Notes: a model not told the origin generated them from the letters alone. Positions 26,891-37,393 are shown, counted from the stretch's first letter. The stretch is 64,000 bases of DNA from an uncultured Pleomorphomonas sp. (GCA_937868725.1 CALMMQ010000120.1:1-64000); one strand, 5' to 3'. Made by a program: numbers and translations.

Positions 26891-27798
26891 AGACCAGTTG
26901 GACGAAGCGTCTGGTAGGCAAGGGGTTCGGTCCCTTTGGCGGCCGACGTGGCGTCTCGCGTCTTCACCGCCGGCCAGTGTGGCGGCAGGCTGACCTGCTG
27001 ACCAACCTGCCGCGCGGCGTCGGCCTGTTCGCGTCGGTGGCCTATCTCTTGGCCTGGGGCGCCTACGGCATGGTGCTGTCGGGCCAGACGCTGGAAGTCA
27101 TCAACGATTCGACGGCGCGGGCCGGCTTTGCCATTTCGGCCGTGCGCATCACCGGCCAGCGCGAAAGCGACGAGGGCGACGTGCTCGACACGCTGTCGAT
27201 CCATTCCGGCCAGTCGCTGTTCCTCTACGACGCCAATTCGGCCCGCGACCGGCTGAAGACACTGCCCTGGGTGCAGTCGGTGTCGGTGATGAAGCTCTAT
27301 CCCAGCACGCTGCGCATCATTCTCGAGGAGCGCGTGCCGTCAGCGCTGTGGCAGCGGTCGATCAGCGAGCCGGTGCAGATCGTCGACAGCGCCGGCAACA
27401 TCATTCCCGGCCGCATCGAGGCGCGCTATGCCCGGCTGCCGCGCGTGGTGGGCGAGGGCGCCGAGACGCGGGTGGCCGAGATCACCTCGCTGCTCGACGA
27501 TGTGCCGGCGTTGCAGAAGCGCGTGCGGGCATCGATGCTGGTGTCGCACCGCCGCTGGGACCTGTTCCTCGACAACGGCGTGCAGGTGATGCTGCCGGAA
27601 GCCGATCCCCTCAAGGCGGCGGAAAAGCTGCAGGCGCTCGACAGCAAGTCCGGGCTGCTCGATCGCGACATCACCGTCGTCGATCTGCGTCTGCCGGACC
27701 GCGTCGCCGTCCGTCTCACCGACGAGGCCGCCAAGGCGCGCGCCGATCTGGTCACCGCCCGCAACAAGGCCCTCAAGAAGCGGGAGCAGGATGCATGA
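26878..27798 (+). CDS. ftsQ: Cell division protein FtsQ
   Basis: A 306-residue bitopic divisome protein. A basic cytoplasmic region of about 45 residues precedes one membrane span ([20 protein letters not shown]) and then the periplasmic POTRA domain ([11 protein letters not shown] through [20 protein letters not shown]) and the FtsQ beta domain ([10 protein letters not shown] onward). I choose the TTG at 26878 because GGAGG ends exactly 7 bases upstream; the ATG at 26887 would be too far from it. The stop overlaps ftsA (ATGA). FtsQ links early FtsA/FtsZ assembly to the FtsL/B and FtsW/I complex. Confidence 0.93.
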   Translation: MQSMKTSWTKRLVGKGFGPFGGRRGVSRLHRRPVWRQADLLTNLPRGVGLFASVAYLLAWGAYGMVLSGQTLEVINDSTARAGFAISAVRITGQRESDEGDVLDTLSIHSGQSLFLYDANSARDRLKTLPWVQSVSVMKLYPSTLRIILEERVPSALWQRSISEPVQIVDSAGNIIPGRIEARYARLPRVVGEGAETRVAEITSLLDDVPALQKRVRASMLVSHRRWDLFLDNGVQVMLPEADPLKAAEKLQALDSKSGLLDRDITVVDLRLPDRVAVRLTDEAAKARADLVTARNKALKKREQDA

Positions 27799-29111
27799 GT
27801 CACGCTCCCGAAATTCGCGTCCAGAGAATGCGTCCGCTGCCGCCCAAGCGGCCGGTCATCGTGTCGGTGCTCGACGTTGGCACCTCCAAGATATGCTGCA
27901 TCATCGCCCGTTTGACGCCGCGCCCCATCGGCGACGTGCTGCCGGGGCGGACCCATTTCATCGAGGTGCTGGGCTTCGGCTACCAGCGCTCGCGTGGCAT
28001 CAAGGCCGGTTCGGTGGTCGATCTCGACCAGGCCGAGAAGGCCATCCGCCTGGCCGTCGACTGTGCCGAGCGCATGGCCGGGTTGACGGTCGAGTCGCTG
28101 ATCGTGTCGCTGTCGTGTGGCCGGCTCGGTTCGGAGACGTTCTCGGGCCGCTACGACCTCACCGGCACGGAAGTGACCGAGAGCGACATCCAGCGCGTGC
28201 TGGAGGTCGGCTCCAACTACACCTGCAAGGACGGTCGGGCCATCGTGCACGCCCTGCCGATCGGCTATGCTCTCGACACCAACCGCGGCATCCGCGATCC
28301 GCGCGGCATGATCGGCTCGGTGCTGTCGGTGGATACCCATCTCGTCTCGGCCGACGCCGCGCCGCTGCGCAACCTCGAGATCTGCATCAACCGCGCCCAT
28401 CTCGAAGTCGAGACCATGGTCGCCACCCCCTACGCCTCCGGGCTGTCGACGCTGGTCGATGATGAGACGCAGATGGGCGTCGCCTGCGTCGACATCGGCG
28501 GCGGCACCACCAAGATTTCCGTCTTCGCCGACGGCCAGTGCGTCCACGTCGACGCCTTTGCCCTTGGCGGACACCACGTGACCATGGATCTGGCCCGCAC
28601 CCTGTCGGCGCGGCTCGTCGATGCCGAGCGCATCAAGGCGCTGCATGGTTCGGTGATTGCCACCGACAGCGACGAACGCGACATGGTGACCGTCGAGCCG
28701 GTGGGCGACGACGACGTCGCCCATCAGGTGACGCGGGCGCAGATCGTCGAAATCATCCGTCCGCGCGTCGAGGAGACGCTCGAGGTGGTGCGCGACCGCC
28801 TGCATGCCTCCGGCTTTGCCGGTCGCGTCGGTCGGCGCGTGGTGCTGACGGGTGGCGCCAGCCAGTTGACGGGTCTCTCCGATCTGGCGCGCAAGGTGCT
28901 GGGGCGCAACGTGCGGCTTGGCCGTCCGGTGGGGATTGCCGGACTGCCGGAAGCGGCGCGGGGGGCGGCGTTTGCCACCGGTGTCGGCCTGCTCATCTAT
29001 CCGCAGGTGGCGCAGATCGAGCAGTTCTCGTCACGCCGCAAGGGCATGGCGATGGCCGCCAACGGCGGGTTCGTTTCCCGCATGGGGGCTTGGTTCAGAG
29101 ATAGCTTCTGA
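27795..29111 (+). CDS. ftsA: Cell division protein FtsA
   Basis: A 438-residue actin-like ATPase that tethers FtsZ to the membrane. The phosphate-1 motif [18 protein letters not shown], the SHS2/1C subdomain region ([20 protein letters not shown]), phosphate-2 [15 protein letters not shown] and adenosine motif [17 protein letters not shown] are all present. The C-terminal [13 protein letters not shown] forms a short amphipathic helix like the known membrane-targeting tail. The start overlaps the ftsQ stop by 4 bases; an upstream extension of the frame runs across ftsQ and is a shadow. Confidence 0.97.
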   Translation: MSHAPEIRVQRMRPLPPKRPVIVSVLDVGTSKICCIIARLTPRPIGDVLPGRTHFIEVLGFGYQRSRGIKAGSVVDLDQAEKAIRLAVDCAERMAGLTVESLIVSLSCGRLGSETFSGRYDLTGTEVTESDIQRVLEVGSNYTCKDGRAIVHALPIGYALDTNRGIRDPRGMIGSVLSVDTHLVSADAAPLRNLEICINRAHLEVETMVATPYASGLSTLVDDETQMGVACVDIGGGTTKISVFADGQCVHVDAFALGGHHVTMDLARTLSARLVDAERIKALHGSVIATDSDERDMVTVEPVGDDDVAHQVTRAQIVEIIRPRVEETLEVVRDRLHASGFAGRVGRRVVLTGGASQLTGLSDLARKVLGRNVRLGRPVGIAGLPEAARGAAFATGVGLLIYPQVAQIEQFSSRRKGMAMAANGGFVSRMGAWFRDSF

Positions 29112-29215
29112 CGCTCCGGGTGGAGTGTCCAAAGCAACAAGAAGATGCGGCCGCTACGGCCGACAGTAACAGGGCGTACCGGCAGAAGCCGCATTCAAAG
29201 ATTGACGAGGCGACC

Positions 29216-31000
29216 ATGACGATTAACCTTAAGATGCCCGACTTGACGGAGCTGAAGCCGCGGATCACCGTGTTCGGCATCGGTGGGGCCGGCGGCAACG
29301 CCGTCAACAACATGATCCAGTCCGGACTGCAGGGCGTCGAGTTCGTCGTGGCGAATACCGATGCTCAGGCGCTGGCGTCCTCGCGCGCCGAACGCATCAT
29401 CCAGATGGGCGTCGCCGTCACCGAAGGTTTGGGCGCCGGTTCGCAGCCGGAAGTCGGCCGGGCCGCCGCCGAGGAAGTGATCGACGAGATCAATGATCAT
29501 CTGGCCGGTTCGCACATGGTGTTCATCACTGCCGGCATGGGCGGTGGCACCGGCACCGGCGCTGCGCCGGTCATCGCCCGCGCTGCCCGCGAGCATGGCA
29601 TACTGACGGTTGGCGTCACCACCAAGCCGTTCCAGTTCGAAGGCGCGCGCCGCATGCGCATCGCCGACGCCGGCATCAAGGAACTGCAGGCCAACGTCGA
29701 CACGCTGATCTGCATTCCCAACCAGAACCTGTTCCGCATCGCCAACGAGCGCACGACCTTCGCCGATGCCTTCGCCATGGCCGACCAGGTGCTGTACTCG
29801 GGCGTGGCCTGCATCACCGACCTGATGGTCAAGGAAGGCCTGATCAACCTCGACTTCGCCGACGTCCGCTCGATCATGCGCGGCATGGGCAAGGCGATGA
29901 TGGGCACCGGCGAAGCCTCGGGCGACAAGCGCGCCCTGCAGGCGGCCGAGGCGGCCATTGCCAATCCTCTGCTCGACGAAGTGTCGATGAAGGGGGCGCA
30001 GGGCCTGCTGATCTCGATCACCGGCGGCAAGGACCTGACGCTGTTCGAAGTCGACGAAGCGGCCACCCGCATCCGCGAGGAAGTCGATCAGGACGCCAAC
30101 ATCATCCTCGGCGCCACCTTCGACGACAGCCTGGAAGGCATCATCCGCGTGTCGGTGGTGGCCACCGGCATCGACCAGGAACAGATCCAGCCCAGCGCCC
30201 GCATCGACAATCTGGAAGCGCTGCGCGCCGCCCAGCGGCCGGTGGTGGTCAACACGTCGGCGGCCGCCGTCGCCGCTCAGGAAGTCCGCCAGCCCTACGC
30301 CCAGCCGCCGCTGCGGCCGGCGAGCCCGCGGGAACCCGCTCCCCTGCCTGAACCGGCCGCTGCCGCGCCGCTCAGCCAGGCGACCCCGGTCGCTCCGGTT
30401 GCCGTTGCCGCCATCGAGGAAGCTCTGGCACTGCCCGATCCGATGCCCGAGATGATCGAGCAGCCGGCCCGCGTGCAGACCGCCCAGGATCCGCGCGTGT
30501 CGATCGAGCCGTTCCAGCCGATCGCCTCGCATTACGAAATGCCGCAGCCGCAGGCCGTGGCGCCGCAGATGCGCACTGCCGAGCCGCCGCCGGTGCAGCA
30601 GCCCTACGTGCCGCCGGTTGCCGAGCGTCCGTCGGCGCTGCAGCGCACTCGCGTGCCGCCGATCGAGGAGTTCCCGCCGATCGCTCAGCGCCAAGCCGCT
30701 GCCAGCCTGCATCCGGTCGCCGACGCCCGTGAAGAGGAGCGCCGCCCGCTTGGTCTGCTGCGTCGCCTCGCCAACGGCCTTGGCCGCCACGAGGATGCCG
30801 AGGCTCACCGCGCCAAGGAAGAGCCGCGTCCGGCGCCGCAGGCTACCCGGCCGCAGCCGGCCAGCGAGTACGCCAAGCGCCCGGCGCCGCAGGGAGCCGC
30901 TGGCCGCCTCGACCAGCAGGGTCGAATCGCGCCGCAGCCGGTGGCGCGCAATGCCGCCGACGACGAGATGGAAATCCCGGCGTTCCTGCGCCGCAAGTAA
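29216..31000 (+). CDS. ftsZ: Cell division GTPase FtsZ
   Basis: A 594-residue tubulin-like GTPase that forms the Z ring. The GTPase core (residues 1 to about 320) has [19 protein letters not shown], the tubulin signature [10 protein letters not shown] and the T7 loop region [11 protein letters not shown]. It is followed by an unusually long linker of about 250 residues rich in Pro, Ala and Gln, as in FtsZ1 of rhizobia. The final [13 protein letters not shown] is the conserved C-terminal peptide that binds FtsA and other partners. The ATG at 29216 gives the family start ([15 protein letters not shown]). A strong terminator follows and closes the dcw cluster. Confidence 0.97.
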   Translation: MTINLKMPDLTELKPRITVFGIGGAGGNAVNNMIQSGLQGVEFVVANTDAQALASSRAERIIQMGVAVTEGLGAGSQPEVGRAAAEEVIDEINDHLAGSHMVFITAGMGGGTGTGAAPVIARAAREHGILTVGVTTKPFQFEGARRMRIADAGIKELQANVDTLICIPNQNLFRIANERTTFADAFAMADQVLYSGVACITDLMVKEGLINLDFADVRSIMRGMGKAMMGTGEASGDKRALQAAEAAIANPLLDEVSMKGAQGLLISITGGKDLTLFEVDEAATRIREEVDQDANIILGATFDDSLEGIIRVSVVATGIDQEQIQPSARIDNLEALRAAQRPVVVNTSAAAVAAQEVRQPYAQPPLRPASPREPAPLPEPAAAAPLSQATPVAPVAVAAIEEALALPDPMPEMIEQPARVQTAQDPRVSIEPFQPIASHYEMPQPQAVAPQMRTAEPPPVQQPYVPPVAERPSALQRTRVPPIEEFPPIAQRQAAASLHPVADAREEERRPLGLLRRLANGLGRHEDAEAHRAKEEPRPAPQATRPQPASEYAKRPAPQGAAGRLDQQGRIAPQPVARNAADDEMEIPAFLRRK

Positions 31001-31049
31001 TGATGCGGTGGGCTTGACCAGCCCGACGAGCATGACCCCGTCCATGAAG

Positions 31050-31083
31050 ACGCCCGTGAAGAGCTTTCACGGGCGTTTTTCTT
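31050..31083 (+). terminator. Intrinsic terminator of the dcw cluster
   Basis: An 11-bp perfect stem (ACGCCCGTGAA / TTCACGGGCGT) with a 5-nt loop is followed by TTTTCTTATT, 50 bp after the ftsZ stop. It should stop transcription of the whole cluster. Confidence 0.9.
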
Positions 31084-31251
31084 ATTGTAAAAAACCGCAT
31101 GCTGGTTGCGCCAAATCCACAATTTTCGTGGAATCATTCGAAGGTCTGATTTCAATTAACGCGAGAGTGCTCTCATTATTCAATCTGGTTAGTATTTCCT
31201 TAGACACTCCAGGTCAGTTTCATACGAAACAACCGCGATGGAGACCCGGAT

Positions 31252-32812
31252 ATGCTGCGCTTCCGGATCAACAGAGTTCTGGCCGACGCGCTCATTCTTG
31301 GGGCGATTGGCATCGTGCTGGTCGGTTTGTTTTCTTGGTTCGATTTCTATGAAAAGCTGACTGATCTGTTGGCTCGGGTTGATTTGTTCCAGGTCGACGA
31401 GCTCTTTTCGGCGGTCGTCATCTGTGGGCTGTTTGGCTATATTTTCGCCTACCGGCGCTTCCGTGATCTGCACGGCGAGATCCGCCGCCGCGACAAGGCC
31501 GAGCACGACGTCAACTGGATCAGCTCGCACGACATGCTGACGCGGCTGCCCAACCGCAATGGTCTCAAGGCCGAGGTGGAGCGCCTCAAGGCGGCTGGCA
31601 AAGACAACGCCCCCTTCGTGGCCATGGCCATCGACATCGACGGCTTCCGTCACGGCACCGATATCTTCGGGCCGGAGCTCGGCGACGAGGTGCTGGTCAT
31701 TGTCGCCGACCGGCTGCGTGAACTCTTCGCCGACGCCTATCTGTTCCGTCTCGATGGCGACCGGCTGTTCGCCGCCGCCGAGGGGCTGTCCGACCGCGAG
31801 TGGGAGAACCGGGCTCGCCGGGCCATCATGATGGCGTCGGCGCCGGTGAGTGCCGGCAACGGCGTGTTCGAACCGGTGGTCAGCGTCGGGATGACGCGCT
31901 ACCCCAACGACGCAGCCTTCATCGGTCACCTGTTGCGCTGTGCGCTTACGGCGATGGCCGTCGCCAAGGAAGCGCGCGACGGCGCGCCGCGCTGGTTCAT
32001 GCGCTCGATGGACGAGGCGGCGACGCGCCGGGCCGAACTCGACAAGCAACTGCGGCGGGCGCTGCTGGCCGACGAGGTTCGCCCGTACTATCAGCCGATG
32101 ATCGACCTCACGACGCGGCGCATCATCGGCTTCGAGGCGCTGGCGCGCTGGCAGCGGGCCGACGGCAGCTTCGTGCCGCCGTCCGATTTCATTGCGCTGG
32201 CTGAGGAAACCGGCCTCATCGGCGAGCTGTCGGACCGGCTGTTCCGCCGGGCCTGCCTCGACGCCATCGGCTGGCCGGCCGACGTGTTCCTGTCGTTCAA
32301 CATCTCGCCGGCCCAGCTGACGGATCGGCTATTGGCGGAAAAGCTCATCAGCGCTCTCAGCGAAACAGGCTTTCCGGCTAGCCGGCTCGAGCTCGAGATC
32401 ACCGAGTCGGTCATCGTCAAGGATATGGCCATGGCGTCGGCAACGGTCGACGAACTGCGCCGGGGTGGGGGTGCACGTTGCCATCGACGACTTCGGCACC
32501 GGCTACTCCAGTCTGTCGCAGCTGTCGCGGTTGCGCTTCGACAAGCTCAAGATCGACCGCAGCTTCGTCGCCTCCTTCGAAGGCGACGAGCGGCAGGCCA
32601 AGATCATCAGGGCGATGATCGGTCTCGGGCGCGGTCTTGGCATGAAGACCATCGCCGAGGGCATCGAGGTGGCTTCGCAGGCCGAGACGCTGCGGCTGCT
32701 TGGCTGCCAGCAGGGCCAGGGCTTCCTGTTCGGGCGGGCCGTCACCTCCGAGCAGGCGCTGGCCATGCTCGCCGCTGCCTGGCCGGAGCGGGAGAGCGGC
32801 CTCGCCAGCTGA
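31252..32812 (+). pseudogene. Frameshifted GGDEF-EAL membrane protein
   Basis: A cyclic-di-GMP type protein of about 520 residues, broken by a frameshift near 32462. Two N-terminal membrane spans precede a GGDEF domain whose signature is degenerate (RLDGDRLFAAA instead of RxGGDEF), so cyclase activity is unlikely. The EAL domain has FEALARWQ, the EITES segment and, only in the +1 frame, AIDDFGTGYSS plus KTIAEGIEV and GCQQGQGFLFGR. Deleting one G from the run at 32462-32465 restores ELRRVGVHVAIDDFG and an uninterrupted phosphodiesterase domain. This may be a true inactivation, a slippery-tract phase switch or a sequencing error. GGAG supports the ATG at 31252. Confidence 0.85.
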
Positions 32813-32819
32813 GGCCGGC

Positions 32820-33119
32820 TCAGCCGAAGGTGGCCCGCAGCGCCGCCACCAGCGCGACGCCGGCGAACACCACGACGACGAGCGGCAGGCGCAGCGCCAG
32901 CAGCAGTGTGACGAGGGCAGCGGCCGCTTCAATGGGGCCGCTCAGCACCGCCGGGGCGATCACCGACACCAGCACTGCCGGCGGCAGGGCGTCGAGCCCG
33001 ATTCGCACCGGACCGCTGCGCGGCAGGCGATCGGCGATCAGAAAGCCGAGGATACGCGTCAGGTAGGTGAGCGCACCCATGGCCAGGATGGCGGCGAGAT
33101 TGACGGGATCGATGGTCAT
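32820..33119 (-). CDS. azlD: AzlD-family transporter subunit
   Basis: A 99-residue, very hydrophobic protein with about three or four membrane spans, the partner of AzlC. The pattern AAILAMGALTYLTRILGFLI at the N-terminus, with its conserved TR(I/L)xGF stretch, and LPPAVLVSVIAPAVL in the middle are typical of AzlD. AzlCD complexes are reported to export branched-chain amino acids and analogues, but the substrate here is unknown. Its ATG overlaps the azlC stop by 4 bases, showing translational coupling. Its 3' end is 7 bp from the convergent GGDEF-EAL pseudogene. Confidence 0.88.
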   Translation of the reverse strand: MTIDPVNLAAILAMGALTYLTRILGFLIADRLPRSGPVRIGLDALPPAVLVSVIAPAVLSGPIEAAAALVTLLLALRLPLVVVVFAGVALVAALRATFG

Positions 33120-33829
33120 GACGCCGCTCCGAGGCTGGCGGTGGTCGAGCGCGGCGCCGTCAGCACGGCGGCAGCGATGCCGGCGAGGGCGCCGGCAATG
33201 ACGTACCAGGCGCCAGGCAGGGCGGTGTGAACCATCACGGCGGTCAGGGCGCTGGCCGCCAGCACCGGGCCGGTGCGACGGGCGCCCTTCCAGAAACCGA
33301 GGGCCAGGGCGATGAAGATGGCCGGGAAGGCGAAATCCAGTCCCCAGGTTTCGGGATGGGTCAGCCAGGCGCCGATCAGCGTGCCGGTCACCGAGGCGAT
33401 CTGCCAGCAGACGAACAGGCTGAGGGCGACGGTGAAGTAGAAGGTGCGCGTCAACGGCGCGCCAAGGGCGCGGCGCTCCGACAGCGCCCAGGATTCGTCG
33501 GTGAGCACGTAGGCGGCGACAAAGCGCCAGCGGCCGAAATGGGCGACCTTGGCCTGCAGCGAGGCGCCCATCAGCGTGTGGCGCAGGTTGATGAGCAGCG
33601 CCATCAGGGCCAGCGCCGGCACCGGGGCCGGCATGGTCCATAGGCCGACGGCCAAGAGCTGCGCCGAACCGGCGAAGACGATCGACGACATGGCCAGCAT
33701 TTCGAGCGGGCTGAGGCCCTTGGCGGTGGCCTGCTGGCCGAGGATGAGGGCAAAGGGAATGCAGGCGGCAACGGTGGGGAACACCGCCACCAGTGCCGCT
33801 CGAACCTCGGATCGCTGTTGCTCCGTCAT
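33116..33829 (-). CDS. azlC: AzlC-family branched-chain amino acid exporter subunit
   Basis: A 237-residue membrane protein with about six to seven spans. The AzlC hallmark blocks are FPTVAACIPFALILGQQATA, LSPLEMLAMSSIVFAGSAQL and LINLRHTLMGASL, with the conserved Gly/Ala-rich first helices and the NLRH motif. It forms the larger part of a two-component exporter with AzlD, encoded immediately downstream. The frame starts at 33829, with an upstream GGGAGG run, 143 bp from pncA. A role in branched-chain amino acid or similar small-molecule efflux is inferred from the family. Confidence 0.92.
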   Translation of the reverse strand: MTEQQRSEVRAALVAVFPTVAACIPFALILGQQATAKGLSPLEMLAMSSIVFAGSAQLLAVGLWTMPAPVPALALMALLINLRHTLMGASLQAKVAHFGRWRFVAAYVLTDESWALSERRALGAPLTRTFYFTVALSLFVCWQIASVTGTLIGAWLTHPETWGLDFAFPAIFIALALGFWKGARRTGPVLAASALTAVMVHTALPGAWYVIAGALAGIAAAVLTAPRSTTASLGAAS

Positions 33830-33972
33830 GTCAGCCTCCCTCGCCCGGTCGTCGTGCCGGATCGGTCTGTCGCTGCGACCGATAATAGGTCAGCATAGAT
33901 GACCTAAATGCGAAAGGCTGTCCACCCGAAAACGGCGCCGGCGGCAGGAAATTGCCGACTGCGGCAAGCTGG

Positions 33973-34596
33973 CTACAGCACGGCGGCGCTGCTTGCTCGG
34001 CCGACGCCGGCGGCGGCGAGGTCGGTCCAGGCCTTGGCGAGCGAACCGCCAAGGTCGATGCCGCGGCAGGCGTCCTCGATGACGCGGGCCCGGAAGCCGG
34101 CGGCAACGGCGTCCAGCGCCGTCCAGGCGACGCAGAAGTCGGTGGCCAGGCCGACGACGTCGACCGCTTCGATGCCCTGTTCGCGCAGGTAGCCGGCAAG
34201 GCCGGTGCCGGTGCGGCGGTCGGCCTCGCGGAAAGCGGAATAGCTGTCGACGCCGGCGTGCCAGCCCTTGCGGATGATCAGCTGGGCGGTGGGCAGCACC
34301 AGATCGGCGTGCAGCGCCGCGCCGGCAGTGGCCTGGACGCAGTGGTCGGGCCACAACACCTGCGGTCCATAGGGCAGGTCGACGAGTTCATAGACCGCCT
34401 TGCCCGGGTGGGCCGAGGCAAAGGAAGCGTGGCCGGCCGGGTGCCAGTCCTGCGTGATGATGATGTTGGCATAGGCCGGGGCGAGGGCATTGATCACCGG
34501 CACCACGGCATCGCCGTCCGGGACAGCCAGGGCACCGCCGGGACAGAAGTCGTTCTGGACGTCAACGACGATGAGGGCGGTGTTCGGCGCGGTCAT
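33973..34596 (-). CDS. pncA: Nicotinamidase
   Basis: A 207-residue isochorismatase-fold amidase converting nicotinamide to nicotinate for NAD salvage. The catalytic Asp is in VVDVQNDFCPGGALAV, the metal site is made by Asp and His residues of TQDWHPAGHASF, the Lys is in IRKGWHAGVDSYSAF, and the nucleophile Cys lies in GLATDFCVAWTALDA. All are in the right order and the length is normal. It is on the same strand as recN, 62 bp downstream of it, so read-through from the lpxC-bamD-recN direction is possible. The enzyme also activates pyrazinamide in species that take it up. Confidence 0.95.
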   Translation of the reverse strand: MTAPNTALIVVDVQNDFCPGGALAVPDGDAVVPVINALAPAYANIIITQDWHPAGHASFASAHPGKAVYELVDLPYGPQVLWPDHCVQATAGAALHADLVLPTAQLIIRKGWHAGVDSYSAFREADRRTGTGLAGYLREQGIEAVDVVGLATDFCVAWTALDAVAAGFRARVIEDACRGIDLGGSLAKAWTDLAAAGVGRASSAAVL

Positions 34597-34658
34597 GGGG
34601 ATACTCCGGTGTCACGACAGATGTATCGATGGCATGCAAGCCCGAGGCCAGACGGACG

Positions 34659-36323
34659 TCAATGGCCGCGCAGCAGGCGGTCGGCGGCGGCACGTGCCTC
34701 GTCGGTGACGTGACTGCCGGCCAGCATGCGGGCGATCTCCTCGCGGCGCAACGTTTTTTCCAGCGGGCTGACCGAGGTGGCGACGCGGTCGCCGGCCTCC
34801 ACCGTCGCCTTGGCGATCAGCATGTGGTGGTCGGCGCGAGCGGCGACCTGCGGCGCGTGGGTGACGGAGAGTACCTGCACGCGGTCGGCCAGGCGCGACA
34901 GGCGGGTGCCGATGGCCTCGGCCACGGCGCCGCCGACGCCGGTGTCGATCTCGTCGAACACCAATGTTGGCGCCGAGCCCTTGTCGGCGAGGCAAACCTT
35001 GAGCGCCAGCAGGAAGCGGCTGAGTTCGCCGCCGGAGGCGACCTTCATCAGCGGTCCTGGCCGGGTGCCGGGATTGGTCTGCACCCAGAACTCCAGCGTG
35101 TCGATGCCGTCGGGACCACGCGTGTCCCGATCGGCGAGCTGATTGACGATGAAGCGGGCGCGTTCGAGCTTCAGGGCCGGCAGTTCGGCGGCCACCGCGT
35201 CTTCCAGCTGGCGGGCCGCCTTGTCGCGGGCGGCCGACAGCGCCGCCGCTGCCTTGTCATAGGCAAGGCGGGCGCCGGCGGCGGCCTTGGACAGGGCCGA
35301 CAGGCGATCCTCGCCGGCGTCGAGGTCGGCGAGATCGTTGGCCATGCGCTGGCCGAGCGCCGCCAGTTCGTCGGGCGGCACGGCGTACTTGCGGGCGGCG
35401 GCGCGAATGGCGAACAGCCGCTCTTCGGTGCGTTCGAGTTCGGCCGGGTCGAAGTCGGCGTTGCGCAGGGCGGTCTCGAAGGCGCTGCGGGCTTCCTCAA
35501 GGGCGTCGAGGGCCTGCGAGATGGCGACCAGCCCGCCGGAAGCGAGCGCGGCGACCTCGGCCTTGCGCTCCAGCCGGCGCAGCAGGCTGGAGAGTTCGGG
35601 AATGGGCGAGGCGGTGCCGTTGAGATGCTCGTCGGCCTCCTTGAGGTCGACGGCCACCTTTTCCGCCCGCATCATCGCCTGGCGGTGGCCGGCCAGCTGC
35701 TCTTCCTCGCCGGGCTCCGGCGCCAGCCTGGTCAACTCCTCGACAGAGGCGCGGAGATAGTCGCCCTCGCGGCGGGCATCAGCGATGCGGCGTTCGAGAT
35801 CGGCCAGCGCTTTTTCGGCGCCACGCCAGGTCTGATAGGCGGCGCGCACCTCGGCCAACGGCGCGTCGAGGCCGCCGAAGGCGTCGATCAGCTGGCGATG
35901 AACGGTGGGGTCGACGAGCGCGCGATCGTCGTGCTGGCCATGGATTTCGACCAGCAGGGCGCCGAGTTCCCTGAGCAGGTTGGCCGACACGGCCTGATCG
36001 TTGACGAAGGCGCGGGTCCGGCCGTCGGCGCTCTGGACGCGACGGACGATCAGGTCGCCGTCGTCGTCGATGTCGTTGCGCTTGAGCACGGCGCGGGCAG
36101 GATGGTCGGCGGCAAGATCGAAGACGGCCGTCACCTGGCCTTGCGGTGCGCCGTGGCGGACGAGGCCGGCGTCGCCGCGCCCGCCGAGGGCGAGCGACAG
36201 CGCGTCGAGCAGGATGGACTTGCCAGCACCAGTCTCGCCGGTCAGGACCGTCAGCCCTGGCGCAAAGCCAACCTCAAGCCGCTCGATCAGGACAATGTCG
36301 CGGATCGCGAGCGTCTGCAGCAT
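34659..36323 (-). CDS. recN: DNA repair protein RecN
   Basis: A 554-residue SMC-like ATPase of double-strand break repair. It has an N-terminal Walker A (VLTGETGAGKSILLDALSLA), a central coiled coil interrupted by a hinge (residues about 150-370, with heptads such as LADLERRIADARREGDYLRA), the ABC signature SGGELSRFLLALK and Walker B (PTLVFDEIDTGVGG). It starts 9 bp after bamD on the same strand, the familiar bamD-recN pairing. No LexA-type operator is evident in that small gap; expression probably depends on the bamD promoter. Confidence 0.96.
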   Translation of the reverse strand: MLQTLAIRDIVLIERLEVGFAPGLTVLTGETGAGKSILLDALSLALGGRGDAGLVRHGAPQGQVTAVFDLAADHPARAVLKRNDIDDDGDLIVRRVQSADGRTRAFVNDQAVSANLLRELGALLVEIHGQHDDRALVDPTVHRQLIDAFGGLDAPLAEVRAAYQTWRGAEKALADLERRIADARREGDYLRASVEELTRLAPEPGEEEQLAGHRQAMMRAEKVAVDLKEADEHLNGTASPIPELSSLLRRLERKAEVAALASGGLVAISQALDALEEARSAFETALRNADFDPAELERTEERLFAIRAAARKYAVPPDELAALGQRMANDLADLDAGEDRLSALSKAAAGARLAYDKAAAALSAARDKAARQLEDAVAAELPALKLERARFIVNQLADRDTRGPDGIDTLEFWVQTNPGTRPGPLMKVASGGELSRFLLALKVCLADKGSAPTLVFDEIDTGVGGAVAEAIGTRLSRLADRVQVLSVTHAPQVAARADHHMLIAKATVEAGDRVATSVSPLEKTLRREEIARMLAGSHVTDEARAAADRLLRGH

Positions 36324-36332
36324 GGCAGGCCA

Positions 36333-37160
36333 TCAAAGCAGCAGGCCGTGGAATGCCTTGGAGATCCAGGAAGAACCGTTCTCGCGCGGCTGCAGGCCGT
36401 TGCTTGACAGCAGCGTATAGGCGTCCTTGTACCAGCGGCTTTCCGGATAGTTGTGGCCAAGCACGGCGGCGGCGGTCTGGGCCTCGTCGACGATGCCCAT
36501 GGCGAAGTAGGCTTCCGTCAGGCGCTCCAGCGCTTCCTCGATGTGGCGCGTCGTCTGGTAGTTCTGCACCACCGTTTTGAAGCGGTTGATGGCGCCGACG
36601 TACTGATGGCGGTCGAGATAGTAGCGACCGATGTCCATCTCCTTGGCGGCCATCTGGTCCTTGGCGATGTCGAGGCGCTTGCGGCCCTCGGCGGCATAGG
36701 GGCTGTCGGGATAGCGATCGACCAGTTCCTGCATGGCGGTCATGGCCAGCTGGGTGTTCTTCTGGTCGCGGGCGATATCCGGGATCTGGTTGAAGTAGGA
36801 CTGGGCGATCATCCACTGGGCGTAGGCTGCGTCTTCCGAACCCGGATAGAGCGTCAGATAGCGCTTGGCCGAGGTGATGGCCTCGTCGAAATTGCCACGG
36901 GAATAGTTCGTGAAGGTCGTCATGATCAACGACTTGCGCGCCCACTCCGAATAGGGGTGCTGCTCGTCGACTTCCTCGAACTTCTTGGTCGCGGTCTTGA
37001 TCTCGCCCTTCTGGAGATAGGCGATGCCGGCGTTGTAGGACTGCTCGGCCGGAATGTCCACGAACGGTTCAAGCGGCTTGTCGGACGAACATCCGGCAAG
37101 GCCCGCGATACCCGCCACAAAGGCCAGAACGGCGGCGGAACGAACAATACTCTGCCTCAT
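36333..37160 (-). CDS. bamD: Outer membrane assembly lipoprotein BamD
   Basis: A 275-residue lipoprotein of the BAM complex, which folds beta-barrel proteins into the outer membrane. The signal peptide ends in the lipobox LAGC, followed by SSDKP. Five TPR-like helical repeats follow, with AEQSYNAGIAYLQKGEIKTA and the conserved FEEVDEQHPYSEWARKSLI block. The ATG at 37160 sets the signal peptide at the N-terminus; the frame reaches 37184 without adding family sequence. It is co-directional with lpxC upstream and recN downstream. The C-terminal tail after the last repeat is short. Confidence 0.95.
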   Translation of the reverse strand: MRQSIVRSAAVLAFVAGIAGLAGCSSDKPLEPFVDIPAEQSYNAGIAYLQKGEIKTATKKFEEVDEQHPYSEWARKSLIMTTFTNYSRGNFDEAITSAKRYLTLYPGSEDAAYAQWMIAQSYFNQIPDIARDQKNTQLAMTAMQELVDRYPDSPYAAEGRKRLDIAKDQMAAKEMDIGRYYLDRHQYVGAINRFKTVVQNYQTTRHIEEALERLTEAYFAMGIVDEAQTAAAVLGHNYPESRWYKDAYTLLSSNGLQPRENGSSWISKAFHGLLL

Positions 37161-37354
37161 GAACACCCCATCGCGGTTCGCCACCGCTCGCGGAAAACAG
37201 GCCAGGACGGAATGCTCGTCCGAGAACCGTCTCCGACCGCCACGGCGGCCTTGCCCGGCTATGCGACTCTCGACTGACCCCGACCGGCAGTTCTTTTAAC
37301 CCAAAGTCTGCGACGATGCTACGTGCCCGTTATCTTCGTCCATATTGTGGCGCC

Positions 37355-37393
37355 GAAAAACGCCAAACGCGCCGGCGAGGAGACGTCGGCGCG
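37355..37393 (-). terminator. Probable intrinsic terminator of lpxC
   Basis: On the minus strand a 7-bp GC stem (CGCGCCG / CGGCGCG) with a 12-nt loop is followed by TTTGGCGTTTTT, starting about 28 bp after the lpxC stop. The interrupted T-run makes it less certain than the others. bamD would then need its own promoter in 37161-37354. Confidence 0.55.

Noticed and set aside
32813..33066. C-terminal extension of the frame-0 GGDEF-EAL reading frame through to 33066
   Set aside because: After the frameshift this frame is out of phase and antisense to azlD; the true end of the protein is the stop at 32812 in the other frame.
34629..36407. A 592-codon frame opposite recN
   Set aside because: RecN on the minus strand has all ATPase motifs; this is its shadow.
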